A stretch of DNA of 64,000 bases from assembly GCA_031411655.1 (NCBI GenBank), contig JANOBM010000301.1, positions 62,001 through 126,000 of the forward strand. The letters are read 5' to 3'. The notes under the pieces were generated by a model. It saw only the letters and a program-made list of their open reading frames with translations, ran no database searches and was not told the DNA's origin. Positions within the stretch are counted from its first letter, which is position 1. The number at the start of each line of letters is the position of its first letter. The translations under genes were made by a program, and so were the position numbers. Positions 25,360-34,641 of the stretch are shown here, one piece after another. This DNA is from UBA6163 sp031411655 (GTDB lineage: Bacteria; Planctomycetota; Planctomycetia; Pirellulales; Pirellulaceae).

Positions 25360-26550
25360 TTGGCCGGAAATCGAAGTCGTACGATCGTTATCCTGTTTGG
25401 CTCTTTCGCGCTGATTGCCGCAGTGCTTGGGGTACTAGGCGGCTTGGGGTGGCACAAATATCGCACCTTGGTTGTGGCCAGTGAGCAAGGTCCTCGTCCA
25501 GAGTCGCCAGAAATCATCTCGATCGCTCCTGCAACTCAGATCATTTTTCGCGATCGTGTGACTGCGATAGGAACGGTACGCGCGGCGCGATCAATCACGC
25601 TGAAGAACGAAATTTCGGGACAGGTTGCTTCGATATCAATGAAATCGGGAGACATTGTCGAACAGGGTCAACCTTTAGTGACGCTCGATCGCAGCGTAGA
25701 GGAGGCAGAGTTGCTTTCGGCATTAGCGGGACAGCGAATGGCGCGTTCGATGATGGAGCGTACGCGGCGTGTGGCAAAGGCGAATGCATCCAGCGGAAAC
25801 GAGTTGGATCAGGCCGAAGCCGACATGGCGAAAGCCGATGCGGAGATTGCAAGGCTAAAAGCGATCATCAACAAGAAGTCATTGATCGCGCCATTCCGTG
25901 CCAAAGCAGGCATGCTGGATACCCACCCTGGGCAATATCTCGCCGAAGGTACCGAGATCACGACTTTGCAAGGGATCGACGACCATCTCCTGGTGGATTT
26001 TATGATGCCACAATCCGTAGCGGATTCAGTAGTCGTAGGACAACCGGTCCGGTTGCTGGTCGAACCGTCGCCGCTACAGGCTGAGGTGATAGCGGTTGAT
26101 GCACAAGCGGATCGATCCACACGAAACGTGATGGCACGCGCGAAGCTCTTTGACCCGCCAGGCTTCCTGCAGCCCAATGATTCCGTCAAAGTGCAGGTTG
26201 AATACGGTGAGCCGCGAGTTGGCATTGGCGTCCCCTCCGAGGCCGTTCGTCGCTCGCCAACGGGGGCATTTGTATTTCTTGCCGAACCCGATCAAACCGG
26301 TGCACTTCGCGCGACGGTGCGTCGCGTCGTTCCTGGTCAAACCATCGGTGGTTCTTTGATCGTCTATCAAGGTCTCACTGTCGACGACCCGGTCATCGTG
26401 GATGGATCTTTTAAGCTTCGTGAAGGCCTTCTGGTTGAGGCGAGGCAATCTCCTCCGAGCATCGGGGAATCACTGGGGCCAGATGGCCTCATGCAGCCTC
26501 TCGAATCCACACCGAAAGAGAATTCAATTTTGGTCACTCCAGCGAAGTAG
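25360..26550 (+). CDS. RND efflux periplasmic adaptor subunit (membrane fusion protein)
   Basis: A 396-residue HlyD/AcrA-family protein with one N-terminal membrane anchor (about 8-30, VILFGSFALIAAVLGVLGG). It has a barrel-sandwich lipoyl half (LKNEISGQVASISMKSGDIV...GQPLVTLDRSVEEAEL), an alpha-helical hairpin (about 115-170) and the second lipoyl half (IAPFRAKAGMLDTHPGQYL). Adaptors join the inner-membrane RND pump to an outer-membrane channel. The start is TTG: an in-frame TGA lies two codons upstream and no ATG exists before the membrane anchor. The permease follows 6 bp after the stop. No outer-membrane factor gene is adjacent. Confidence 0.92.
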   Translation: MAGNRSRTIVILFGSFALIAAVLGVLGGLGWHKYRTLVVASEQGPRPESPEIISIAPATQIIFRDRVTAIGTVRAARSITLKNEISGQVASISMKSGDIVEQGQPLVTLDRSVEEAELLSALAGQRMARSMMERTRRVAKANASSGNELDQAEADMAKADAEIARLKAIINKKSLIAPFRAKAGMLDTHPGQYLAEGTEITTLQGIDDHLLVDFMMPQSVADSVVVGQPVRLLVEPSPLQAEVIAVDAQADRSTRNVMARAKLFDPPGFLQPNDSVKVQVEYGEPRVGIGVPSEAVRRSPTGAFVFLAEPDQTGALRATVRRVVPGQTIGGSLIVYQGLTVDDPVIVDGSFKLREGLLVEARQSPPSIGESLGPDGLMQPLESTPKENSILVTPAK

Positions 26551-26556
26551 CCTACC

Positions 26557-29500
26557 GTGCGTTCGATCACCGATATTTTTATCAAGCGGCCGGTCCTTGC
26601 GCTTGTCGTAAACCTTGTCATTGTGCTGGTGGGCTTACGAGCGATCTTTCTACTGCCGATTCAGCAGTATCCAAAGTTAGAAAGTACGTCAATCGTTATC
26701 AGTACACTTTACGTCGGCGCAAGTGCGGAAACGATCCGAGGATTCTTGACGACACCGATTGAGCGAGCGGTTTCGGCGATCGCAGGTGTTGATTACATCG
26801 AATCAAGTAGTACCTCAGGACTCAGTACGGTGACGGTTCGGCTCAAGCTGAACCACGACAGCACTCAGGCCCTCGCAGAAGTAAACGCGAGGCTCCAGCA
26901 AGTTCGGCGCGAGCTTCCCTCGGAGGCTGAGCCGCCAGTCATCGAGTTGCAGCGAGCCGATCGGCCCTATGCATCGTTCTATCTCAGTTTCACATCGACT
27001 GATTTTAATATTTCCGAGTTGACTGATTGGCTGACTCGCAACATACAACCACAGCTTTCAACTCTTGGTGGGGTCCAGCGGGTAGGGATAGAAGCCGGTC
27101 AAATGCCAGCGATGAGGATCTGGATCTCGCCACAACAGTTGTCCGCACTGAATCTCACCCCCGGTGACGTCTTCACTGCCTTGAAACGAAACAACTTTCT
27201 TGCAGCGATCGGTCGAGTCAAGAGCGAATCGGTTCAAGTTGACTTGCTGACGAATACCGACCTGCGAAGCATTGAGGAGTTCGAGGATCTAATCGTTTCA
27301 CAGCAGGGTGGTGCAACCATTCGCCTTCGTGACGTCGCGAGGGTTGAGCTTGGGGCCGAAGAGCCGCAGATGGTAGCAATGTACGAGGGTAAAGAGGCGG
27401 TATATGTTTCCGTTTGGCCGCTACCGGGTAGCAACGAAATTGATGTGGCATATCGGTTGCGTGATGCGATGGAGACACTGCGGGCGACGATACCCAAGCA
27501 TGTCGAGATGGAACTCGCATGGGATGCCACGAAGTTCATGCAAGATGCAATACGGGAGATTTCTAAGACGCTCGTAGAGACGATTGGAATTGTAGGAATC
27601 GTCGTGTTTCTTTTTCTTGGATCGGTACGAACGGCGCTGGTGCCACTAGTCGCCATGCCGGTCTCGTTGATCGGCGCTGTCGTTGTCATGTTGTTAATGG
27701 GCTTTTCGCTCAATCTGCTGACGCTACTTGCGATTGTGCTGGCAGTCGGTTTGGTCGTTGATGATGCAATCGTGGTGGTTGAGAACGTGCAACGGCATGT
27801 CCAACTTGGCAAGTCACGCAAGCATGCTGCACTGGTCGGTGCACGAGAGTTAGTTGGCCCGATCATTGCGATGACGATCACGCTGGCTGCCGTCTACGCG
27901 CCGATTGGGTTCCAGGGTGGGCTCACTGGCATGCTTTTCCGTGAGTTTGCATTTACGCTTGCCGCTGCGGTCATTGTCTCAGGATTCGTTGCCGTAACTC
28001 TTTCACCCGTGATGAGTGCAATCATGCTGCGCCCAACCGGGGAAGAAGGCTTTTTAACTCGCTGGGTCAATCGTCGATTTGAGACGATTCGGCAATGGTA
28101 CGCGATGTTTTTGGAGGGCGCGATTGCGTTGCGCTGGGCCATCGCATTCTGCACGCTCTTGATTGCGATTGCCGCTTGGCCGCTTTATGTTTTTTCAGGG
28201 AAGGAGCTTGCGCCGGTCGAGGATCAGAGCGCAATCGCCGTCATGCTTGAAGCCGCGCCAGACGCGACACTTCAATCGACATCCCGCTGGGCTACTGAAT
28301 TGGCGCAGTCGCTGCAGACACTGCCCGAGACCCGGTATCTCTGGGCTCTCATAAGCTCTAACGGTGGTTTTGGCGGGATGATCACCAAGGATTTCAAAGA
28401 TCGCGACCGAAGTACAGCGGAGTTGCAAGGTGAAGTATTTGGTTTGGTTTCACAGATCCCGGGAGTGCGTGCGTTTCCGGTATTAATTCCACCGCTGCCT
28501 GGCGCGGGCCAGTACGATGTGGAACTCATCATCAAAAGTGAGGAACCGGTCGAAGAACTCGTCAAACGCGCAAATGAAATTGTTCAGCAGGGTCAGAAGG
28601 AGGGGATGTATCTTTTTGTTGATACCGACTTAAAGCTAGATTTGCCGCAGGCTCGAGTGGTGATTGATCGTCAACAAATTGCCGATATGGGGCTAGATCT
28701 TGCATCGATTGGTCAGGAATTGGGAGTGCTGCTCGGCGGGGGCTACGCCAATCGCTTTAATTTCTTCAGCCGTAGCTACCAAGTCATCCCGCAACTTGAA
28801 GAAAAAGAACGCCGCTCGGCATCGGCGCTGATGGACCTGAAGATCCGTGGACCCAGTGGGGCGTTGATTCCTGTCTCCACGTTCGCATCGATAGAGCTTA
28901 CGACGGCCCCACGATCGCTTCAGCGGTTTCAACAGCAAAGCTCGCTGCGGATCTATGCGGGCGTGTTGCCTGGTGTCACGAAAGAACAGGGGCTAAATAA
29001 TCTCGAGCGGATTGCGAGTGATGTCTTAGGTAGCTCGGCGGTGATTGACTACGGCGGCGAGTCTCGACAAATTCGCCAGGAAGGATCGGCGTTGGCTGTT
29101 ACCCTCGGGTTCGCGTTACTACTGATCTACCTTGTTCTGTCAGCTCAATTCCATAGTTTTCGCGACCCACTCATTGTTCTCGCGGGATCGGTGCCGTTAG
29201 CTATCTCGGGAGCCCTGACGCTCACCTTTCTAGATCTCACCACGATCAATATTTACTCGCAGGTTGGATTGATCACTCTGGTTGGCCTTGTCGCAAAGAA
29301 CGGTATTTTGATCGTCGAGTTCGCAAACAGTCTTCAAGAGCAAGGACGGGAAAAATATGAGGCGATCATGGAGGCGTCTCAGACGAGACTTCGTCCGGTA
29401 CTCATGACAAGTGCTGCAACGGTCTTAGGCCACTTTCCTTTGGTTCTTGTTACAGGGCCGGGTGCCGAAGCACGCAATAGCATCGGAATCGTCCTGGTTG

Positions 29501-29691
29501 CGGGCATGTCCATTGGCACGCTGTTCACTCTGTTTGTCGTTCCCGCTCTTTACCAAATTTTGGCAGCTACCCACCGGGCCGAAGAGTCATTCGACGAGGA
29601 GCCCGAGCGACCTCACGCGACCACTTTCAATTTGGGTGCTTCGTCATTCACCGAAACGCGTGAAACAATTCCTATTCCGAGCGTCCCCTAG
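26557..29691 (+). CDS. RND-family efflux transporter permease (AcrB/MexF-like)
   Basis: A 1044-residue inner-membrane pump of full RND length, with two repeats of six helices and two large periplasmic loops. It begins with GTG at MRSITDIFIKRPVLALVVNL, the standard RND N-terminus. The fourth helix of the first repeat carries AIVLAVGLVVDDAIVVVENV, with the paired aspartates of proton relay, and the second repeat has VGLITLVGLVAKNGILIVEF. It would export small molecules, drugs or lipophilic compounds by proton antiport together with the adaptor 6 bp upstream. The HAE-1 subfamily is likely. Substrate is unknown, and there is no regulator gene next to the pair. Confidence 0.96.
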   Translation: MRSITDIFIKRPVLALVVNLVIVLVGLRAIFLLPIQQYPKLESTSIVISTLYVGASAETIRGFLTTPIERAVSAIAGVDYIESSSTSGLSTVTVRLKLNHDSTQALAEVNARLQQVRRELPSEAEPPVIELQRADRPYASFYLSFTSTDFNISELTDWLTRNIQPQLSTLGGVQRVGIEAGQMPAMRIWISPQQLSALNLTPGDVFTALKRNNFLAAIGRVKSESVQVDLLTNTDLRSIEEFEDLIVSQQGGATIRLRDVARVELGAEEPQMVAMYEGKEAVYVSVWPLPGSNEIDVAYRLRDAMETLRATIPKHVEMELAWDATKFMQDAIREISKTLVETIGIVGIVVFLFLGSVRTALVPLVAMPVSLIGAVVVMLLMGFSLNLLTLLAIVLAVGLVVDDAIVVVENVQRHVQLGKSRKHAALVGARELVGPIIAMTITLAAVYAPIGFQGGLTGMLFREFAFTLAAAVIVSGFVAVTLSPVMSAIMLRPTGEEGFLTRWVNRRFETIRQWYAMFLEGAIALRWAIAFCTLLIAIAAWPLYVFSGKELAPVEDQSAIAVMLEAAPDATLQSTSRWATELAQSLQTLPETRYLWALISSNGGFGGMITKDFKDRDRSTAELQGEVFGLVSQIPGVRAFPVLIPPLPGAGQYDVELIIKSEEPVEELVKRANEIVQQGQKEGMYLFVDTDLKLDLPQARVVIDRQQIADMGLDLASIGQELGVLLGGGYANRFNFFSRSYQVIPQLEEKERRSASALMDLKIRGPSGALIPVSTFASIELTTAPRSLQRFQQQSSLRIYAGVLPGVTKEQGLNNLERIASDVLGSSAVIDYGGESRQIRQEGSALAVTLGFALLLIYLVLSAQFHSFRDPLIVLAGSVPLAISGALTLTFLDLTTINIYSQVGLITLVGLVAKNGILIVEFANSLQEQGREKYEAIMEASQTRLRPVLMTSAATVLGHFPLVLVTGPGAEARNSIGIVLVAGMSIGTLFTLFVVPALYQILAATHRAEESFDEEPERPHATTFNLGASSFTETRETIPIPSVP

Positions 29692-29713
29692 AAATGGATT
29701 CCCACCTCTTGGA

Positions 29714-30280
29714 TTGGGGACCTTCTCTTCACGCTGTCACAGGGTACTTACCATACGATTCGTTAACGGGCTACTTGCATCGGCCATCGGCGTCACGGTC
29801 ACAGCCACCAGTTACGCGCAGTCCAGCTGCGGAGGTGGGACAGGCATGACGGCTACCCTTGCCACGATGCCGACAGCTGCTACCACCATCGCCGCGTCGC
29901 CATCGACGATCGCGAGTTCGTACCAAAGTCTCGCTGCGATGAATCCCATTTCGTATCAGCAGGCGGCCTAGGGCCAAATCGCTTCTCAGCAACAGGCGAT
30001 CTACCAGCGTCAACTGGCTTATGAAGCTAAAAGGCAAACGGCCCGGAAAATGGGGTCAGAGGCAAGCCATTCCAGCACCGTTCGTGCGAAACGAGCGTTT
30101 GATATTGCTACTCGTGAAGAGAATGAAGACCGGATAGAGACCGCGAGGAAATATTACGCTAAAGCTCTGATGGGTACAGGAAAAACGGAGCTCGCCCCGC
30201 AGGCCGCGTACGCAATCCATCGAGTCACCGACAGCTCGACGCAACTGGTGACAATGAACGATTACCAAATCTGCCGCTAG
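29714..30280 (+). pseudogene. Secreted small protein gene interrupted by an in-frame amber codon
   Basis: A single reading frame runs through two open segments separated only by a TAG at 29969-29971 (tat cag cag gcg gcc tag ggc caa). The 5' half encodes a signal peptide (FVNGLLASAIGVTVTATSYA) then an Ala/Thr/Ser-rich stretch ending SYQQAA. The 3' half continues without frame change as GQIASQQQAIYQRQLAYEAK and a helical tail with EENEDRIETARKYYAKAL. A Gln codon CAG would fit the local Q-rich context exactly, so one C-to-T change explains the stop. No ATG opens the frame; TTG at 29714 is the best start. It lies 22 bp after the RND permease. Alternatives are a sequencing error, or a truncated product plus a separate 3' fragment starting at ATG 30050. 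Confidence 0.65.
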
Positions 30281-30550
30281 CTTTTGCGGAAATTCATGAT
30301 TTGCGAGTAAGCACGCCGATCGAGTGAAGCGAATCGAATAGAATGAGGTTGGCCGCTGAAAATCCGTCCTACAGAGACATTTCTAGAGTGGAAATAGCGG
30401 CACATTGGTCCAATTATCACGGTTCGGCCTGCATGGGGTTGGACAATCGCTCCGAAAGGCGGAACAATCTGTCGCAAGTGTTGCGATTTCGATTGTTCCC
30501 TCTTTCGTTTCGAGTTGTCCTTGGCTCGCCCATTTCCTCCTCCGCCACTG

Positions 30551-31597
30551 ATGATCGGTTCGTTGGTCGTTGACCCACCGATTCTGCAAGCACCCATGGC
30601 CGGATTCACCAATGCTGCATTTCGTGAAATCGTGCGGCAGTACGGTGGCGCCGGTTTACTGGCGACCGAGATGGTCAACGCGCGAGGGTTTGTTTGGCTG
30701 GACGAACATGAGGCGGAGCATCCCGATCGGCTTTGGGGCGTGGCCGATGAAGCGAGGCCGCTTGCGGTTCAGATTTGGGATAACGATCCGGAAACGATGG
30801 CGAAAGTTGGCCGCCGCCTTGCCGAAGAATACCGCGTGAGCGTTGTCGACATCAACTTCGGCTGTCCGGTAAAGCAAGTGACTGAAAAGGCGCATAGCGG
30901 TAGCTATTTGCTTCGCGAACCCAATCGGATGCATGCAATCATCTCGCGATTGGTAGAAGCATGTTATCCTACGCCAGTCACCGCTAAGATTCGATTGGGA
31001 TGTTCACGGGATGCGATTAATTGCAATGAGATTGCAAGGGTCGTGGAGGAAGCTGGTGCGGCAGCACTGACGGTGCATGGTCGAACAGCGCAAGATTTCT
31101 TTCGTGGTAATGCAGATTGGGACCGCATCTCGGAGATCAAGCAGCACCTGCGCAAGATTCCACTGATAGGTAACGGTGATCTCGATTCCGCAGAGAAGGT
31201 TGTCGCGGCATTCAAAACCTATGACGTTGACGGCGTTATGATTGCTCGCGCGTCTCTTGGCCGCCCGTGGCTTTTCTCACAAGCAGCAGCAGCATTGCGT
31301 GGTGAGGCCGTGCCGGCGGAACCAGATCTCGAATCGCAGCGGCAATGCATGCTGAAGCACTACGAGTTGGTAGTAAAACGATTTGGCGAAGAGAAGGGAA
31401 CCGTTCTCATGCGGAAGTTTGCTTGTTGTTATGCGCAAGGGAAGCCCGGTGCGAGATACTTCCGCACCTACGTTGCCGCGGTCAGCACGCCGGATGAGTT
31501 TTTGGGTGTGGTGGATCGATATTTCCCTACCGCATCCGTATCGAGTCGTCCTGACACGCCAGAGCCGGCCGACATATCCATCTCCGAGCCCCTGTGA
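30551..31597 (+). CDS. dusB: tRNA-dihydrouridine synthase
   Basis: A 348-residue flavoprotein that reduces specific uridines in tRNA D-loops to dihydrouridine with FMN/NADPH. It opens MIGSLVVDPPILQAPMAGFT, the Dus N-terminus. The catalytic cysteine is in DINFGCPVKQVTEKAHSGSY, and the FMN-binding region includes AAALTVHGRTAQDFFRGNAD and LIGNGDLDSAEKVV. An upstream TTG at 30515 is in frame but adds only a proline-rich dozen residues, so I chose this ATG. DusB is the best subgroup guess; distinguishing DusA, B and C needs alignment. The next gene, malQ, follows in the same direction with a 72-bp gap and no evident functional link. Confidence 0.93.
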   Translation: MIGSLVVDPPILQAPMAGFTNAAFREIVRQYGGAGLLATEMVNARGFVWLDEHEAEHPDRLWGVADEARPLAVQIWDNDPETMAKVGRRLAEEYRVSVVDINFGCPVKQVTEKAHSGSYLLREPNRMHAIISRLVEACYPTPVTAKIRLGCSRDAINCNEIARVVEEAGAAALTVHGRTAQDFFRGNADWDRISEIKQHLRKIPLIGNGDLDSAEKVVAAFKTYDVDGVMIARASLGRPWLFSQAAAALRGEAVPAEPDLESQRQCMLKHYELVVKRFGEEKGTVLMRKFACCYAQGKPGARYFRTYVAAVSTPDEFLGVVDRYFPTASVSSRPDTPEPADISISEPL

Positions 31598-31669
31598 TTA
31601 TCGGGCACCGTCCGTGCCACCGGTTTTCTGTATTGCACTTGCTACTCATCGAAAGCGCTGGAGAGATTC

Positions 31670-33232
31670 TTGGAAGAAATTGCAAAGACAGCCGAATACG
31701 TTTCATCGGTTTTTCCGAATGGATACCGAGGATCGGGAGTCCTGTTGCATGTGACGTCATTGCCTTGTCCACACGGCATTGGCGGTTTTGGACCCGAGGC
31801 CATTCGTTGGATCGACTTGTTGGCGGATGCTGGCCAAACTTGGTGGCAGATCCTACCCATCGGGCCGCCGGACAAGGGAAACTCGCCCTACACTCCGCTT
31901 TCGACGTTCGCATGTAATCCGTTATTGATCAGCCCAGAGTGCTTGGTCATCGACAAGCTGCTTACCGAAGATCAGTGCGAGGTCACCGAGCCCTTTTCGG
32001 ACGATGTGGTTGATTTCGATCGCGTGTCGGTTTGGAAAGAATACTTACTCGCCGTCGCGTTTGACACGTTCCAGCAATCGCGCGCCGGCACGCACTCGGA
32101 ACTGGATCGTGAATTCACCGATTTTTGCCACCGTGAGAGAAGATGGCTCGAAGACTTCTCCATGTTCGTGACTCTCAAGAAGAAATTTCACGAGGCGCGT
32201 TATGTCGACTGGCCGGCGGAGTATTTGCAGCGAGACCCAGTCGTCTTAAACGACGAGGCACAGCAACATTCGAGTCAAATCGAACGGATCAAGTTTTACC
32301 AGTTTTTGGCATTTCGCCAACTCGGTCACGTGAGAGCTCACGCAGCAAACCGGGGTGTGAAATTATTTGGCGATCTACCCATTTTCGTCTCCGCCGATTC
32401 GTCCGACGTTTGGGCCAACCCCAAGTTGTTTTTGCTTGATGACAAGTATCAACCCTTGTTTGTCGCAGGTGTACCGCCAGACTACTTCAGTGCGACGGGG
32501 CAGCTGTGGGGGAATCCGGTTTACGACTGGGATGTATTGCGTCAAAGTGGTTATGCATGGTGGATCGATCGTTTGCGTTCGCTTCTGGGACAGCATGACC
32601 TAGTTCGGCTTGACCACTTTCGGGGATTTTCTGCTGCATGGCACGTTCCTGCTGGTTCGCCCACTGCTGAAACGGGTGCTTGGGTCGATGGGCCCGGTTC
32701 CGACTTCTTTATAAAAGTGCAAGCTGCATTGGGAGGTTTGCCATTTGTGGCCGAAGATTTGGGAACGATTACCGATGATGTTCGTGCGCTGTTAGCAGAG
32801 TTTGCCTTCCCGAAAATGGGCGTGTTGCAGTTTGCTTTTGACGGTGATTCGACGAACGCGTTTTTGCCACACCACATGACGGAAAACATGGTGGTTTATA
32901 CTGGTACCCATGACAACGACACGTCACTGGGTTGGTACAGAACCTTAGCCGATTCGCACAAAGACTCCTTTTGGAAATACCTCGATATGCCGGTGGCGGG
33001 GTCCGAGTTGGACGTGGCGCGGTTGATGATGGAGCTTGCTTGGGCTTCGATTGCAGCGCTTGCAATCGTCCCGATGCAAGATGTTTTGGGACTTGGCGGT
33101 GAAGCGAGGATGAACCTTCCAGGAATCGCCGATGGGAATTGGGCATGGCGTTGCACGGACGACGCCATGTTTTCGGCCGATTGGGCGGGTTTGCGTCAAC
33201 TTACGGAGCAGCACCGGCGGACCGCGAAATAG
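31670..33232 (+). CDS. malQ: 4-alpha-glucanotransferase (amylomaltase, GH77)
   Basis: A 520-residue enzyme that moves alpha-1,4-glucan segments between maltodextrins in the cytoplasm. Family motifs present are SGVLLHVTSLPCPHGIGGFG, WWQILPIGP, GDLPIFVSADSSDVWANP (nucleophile region), VRLDHFRGFSAAWHVPAG (catalytic Asp/Arg-Asp-His) and FVAEDLGTITDDV with the acid/base Glu. Length is normal. Translation starts at TTG; a GGAGAG sequence at 31660-31665 supports it, and the next in-frame starts would cut into the conserved N-terminus. The stop codon lies in a small tandem repeat (cgaaatag). Confidence 0.95.
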   Translation: MEEIAKTAEYVSSVFPNGYRGSGVLLHVTSLPCPHGIGGFGPEAIRWIDLLADAGQTWWQILPIGPPDKGNSPYTPLSTFACNPLLISPECLVIDKLLTEDQCEVTEPFSDDVVDFDRVSVWKEYLLAVAFDTFQQSRAGTHSELDREFTDFCHRERRWLEDFSMFVTLKKKFHEARYVDWPAEYLQRDPVVLNDEAQQHSSQIERIKFYQFLAFRQLGHVRAHAANRGVKLFGDLPIFVSADSSDVWANPKLFLLDDKYQPLFVAGVPPDYFSATGQLWGNPVYDWDVLRQSGYAWWIDRLRSLLGQHDLVRLDHFRGFSAAWHVPAGSPTAETGAWVDGPGSDFFIKVQAALGGLPFVAEDLGTITDDVRALLAEFAFPKMGVLQFAFDGDSTNAFLPHHMTENMVVYTGTHDNDTSLGWYRTLADSHKDSFWKYLDMPVAGSELDVARLMMELAWASIAALAIVPMQDVLGLGGEARMNLPGIADGNWAWRCTDDAMFSADWAGLRQLTEQHRRTAK

Positions 33233-33250
33233 CGAAATAGTGAAATAGTA
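33224..33250. repeat. 8-bp tandem repeat across the malQ stop
   Basis: Three consecutive near-identical units (cgaaatag, cgaaatag, tgaaatag) overlap and follow the malQ stop codon, so the stop TAG is repeated. This is a simple-sequence repeat; no function is evident. Confidence 0.6.
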
Positions 33251-33476
33251 AGAGGCGATTAACGCACGTTTGTCGCTCATGCAGCGAGATTCCATTAAAC
33301 TTCGCTCGGACGTTTGTTTTCCTCATTATTCGACCTAGTGACCGATTATCCTTGGTTGGTTTCGAGGTGCATTTGCGGCACGGGCATTCACCTTCGATGT
33401 TGAACCAGTCGATCATTTGCGACCATCGACGAAAAGTGGTCCGTGGCAAAAGTTTTGAGGACTGTAGTCTGTCGAT

Positions 33477-34628
33477 ATGAGGCAAACGATCGAATCTACC
33501 CGTCTGTCTCCCATTCACACAGGGACTGCAAAGCCGCTCGAAGCGAGTACAAGTCCCATTGTTGTTGAAGTGGTGAGCGCGTCGGAACTGATGGGTCCGA
33601 TGGCAGATCGTTGGGAAGCTATGCGGGCGAGCAGCGCCGCGCTTGCGTCGCCATTTTTTTCGTCGCGGTTCGCAAACGTCGTTGGCAATCTACGTCCTGA
33701 AGCAAAGATTGCGGTCGTGTTCCGTGACGAAACAATCGTTGGTTTTTTACCATTTGAGTTTGCCAGTCGATCTGTCTTGGATCCCATTGGAAAAGCGTTC
33801 AATGACGCGCACGGGATTCTTTGCGACCCAAATGCACCGCTGAACTATTGTCACGTGCTCGATTCGCTTGGCGCAAAGATGTATCGATTTCACGCATTGG
33901 CAGGACCTGTCACGCCGGAGTCGCATTTCATTTTCGGTACGTCGCCAAGTTTCTTGGCGAACTTAGAATCTCATCCTGAGGGGTATGTTCAGTTTCTACT
34001 TTCCCGTCGAGCTACCATTCAAAAGCAAGAGCGTAAGACGAGGAAAATGATTCGCGACTTAGGGCCAGTGCGATTGGAACTTGATTGTCGCGACCCAAGC
34101 GTTCTTTCACGGCTCATCGCACTCAAACGCGATCAGTACCAACGAACGTTCATCTTTGATATTCTCGGCGTCCCTTGGGCACAGGAGATGTTACGGGAGT
34201 TATGGTTCGATCCAAAGCAATCCTGCCGTGGCCTTCTGTCCGTACTCTACGCAGGTGACACTTTAGTTGCCGCACACTACGGAATGCTGGAGGGCGGAAT
34301 ACTCCACTATTGGTTTCCCGCCTATGAATCGAGATTCCACCAATACTCACCGGGCACGGCAATGTTTCTTGAGATCGCTTTGCAGGCGCCGTCGATTGGT
34401 ATCAGGAAAATTGATTTGGGTTATGGTGAACAACCTTATAAGCATAAGTTTGTCGATACTCTTACTCAGATGCCTTACGGCGCGGTTTCGAATTGCCGAT
34501 TGAGCATGCTTCGCGAACGAATGAGGCTGATGCTCTCTTCGAGTGCCAAACGGATTCCAGGCAAACCGCTGCTGAAGCGAATCGTTCGCCGGGCATGGCC
34601 TAATTTTGGTGCACAACCGTTCCGATAG
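33477..34628 (+). CDS. CelD/BcsL-type GNAT acetyltransferase
   Basis: A 383-residue protein of the BioF2-like/GNAT_6 acetyltransferase type. The central AVVFRDETIVGFLPFEFASR, the mid-region ALKRDQYQRTFIFDILGVPW and the late GDTLVAAHYGMLEGGILHYW and IRKIDLGYGEQPYKHKFVD segments are characteristic of CelD/BcsL proteins. These are linked to acylation of exopolysaccharide or lipid-linked sugars (FemAB-like fold). It has no signal peptide and is cytoplasmic. A methyltransferase gene follows 13 bp downstream; the pair probably forms an operon for modification of a small or carbohydrate substrate. Confidence 0.85.
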   Translation: MRQTIESTRLSPIHTGTAKPLEASTSPIVVEVVSASELMGPMADRWEAMRASSAALASPFFSSRFANVVGNLRPEAKIAVVFRDETIVGFLPFEFASRSVLDPIGKAFNDAHGILCDPNAPLNYCHVLDSLGAKMYRFHALAGPVTPESHFIFGTSPSFLANLESHPEGYVQFLLSRRATIQKQERKTRKMIRDLGPVRLELDCRDPSVLSRLIALKRDQYQRTFIFDILGVPWAQEMLRELWFDPKQSCRGLLSVLYAGDTLVAAHYGMLEGGILHYWFPAYESRFHQYSPGTAMFLEIALQAPSIGIRKIDLGYGEQPYKHKFVDTLTQMPYGAVSNCRLSMLRERMRLMLSSSAKRIPGKPLLKRIVRRAWPNFGAQPFR

Positions 34629-34641
34629 GCAGGGTAGCATC

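Noticed and set aside
29969..29971. Amber codon read as pyrrolysine or suppressed termination
   Set aside because: No pylTSBCD genes or supporting context is visible; a single-base change in a Gln-rich stretch is a simpler explanation.
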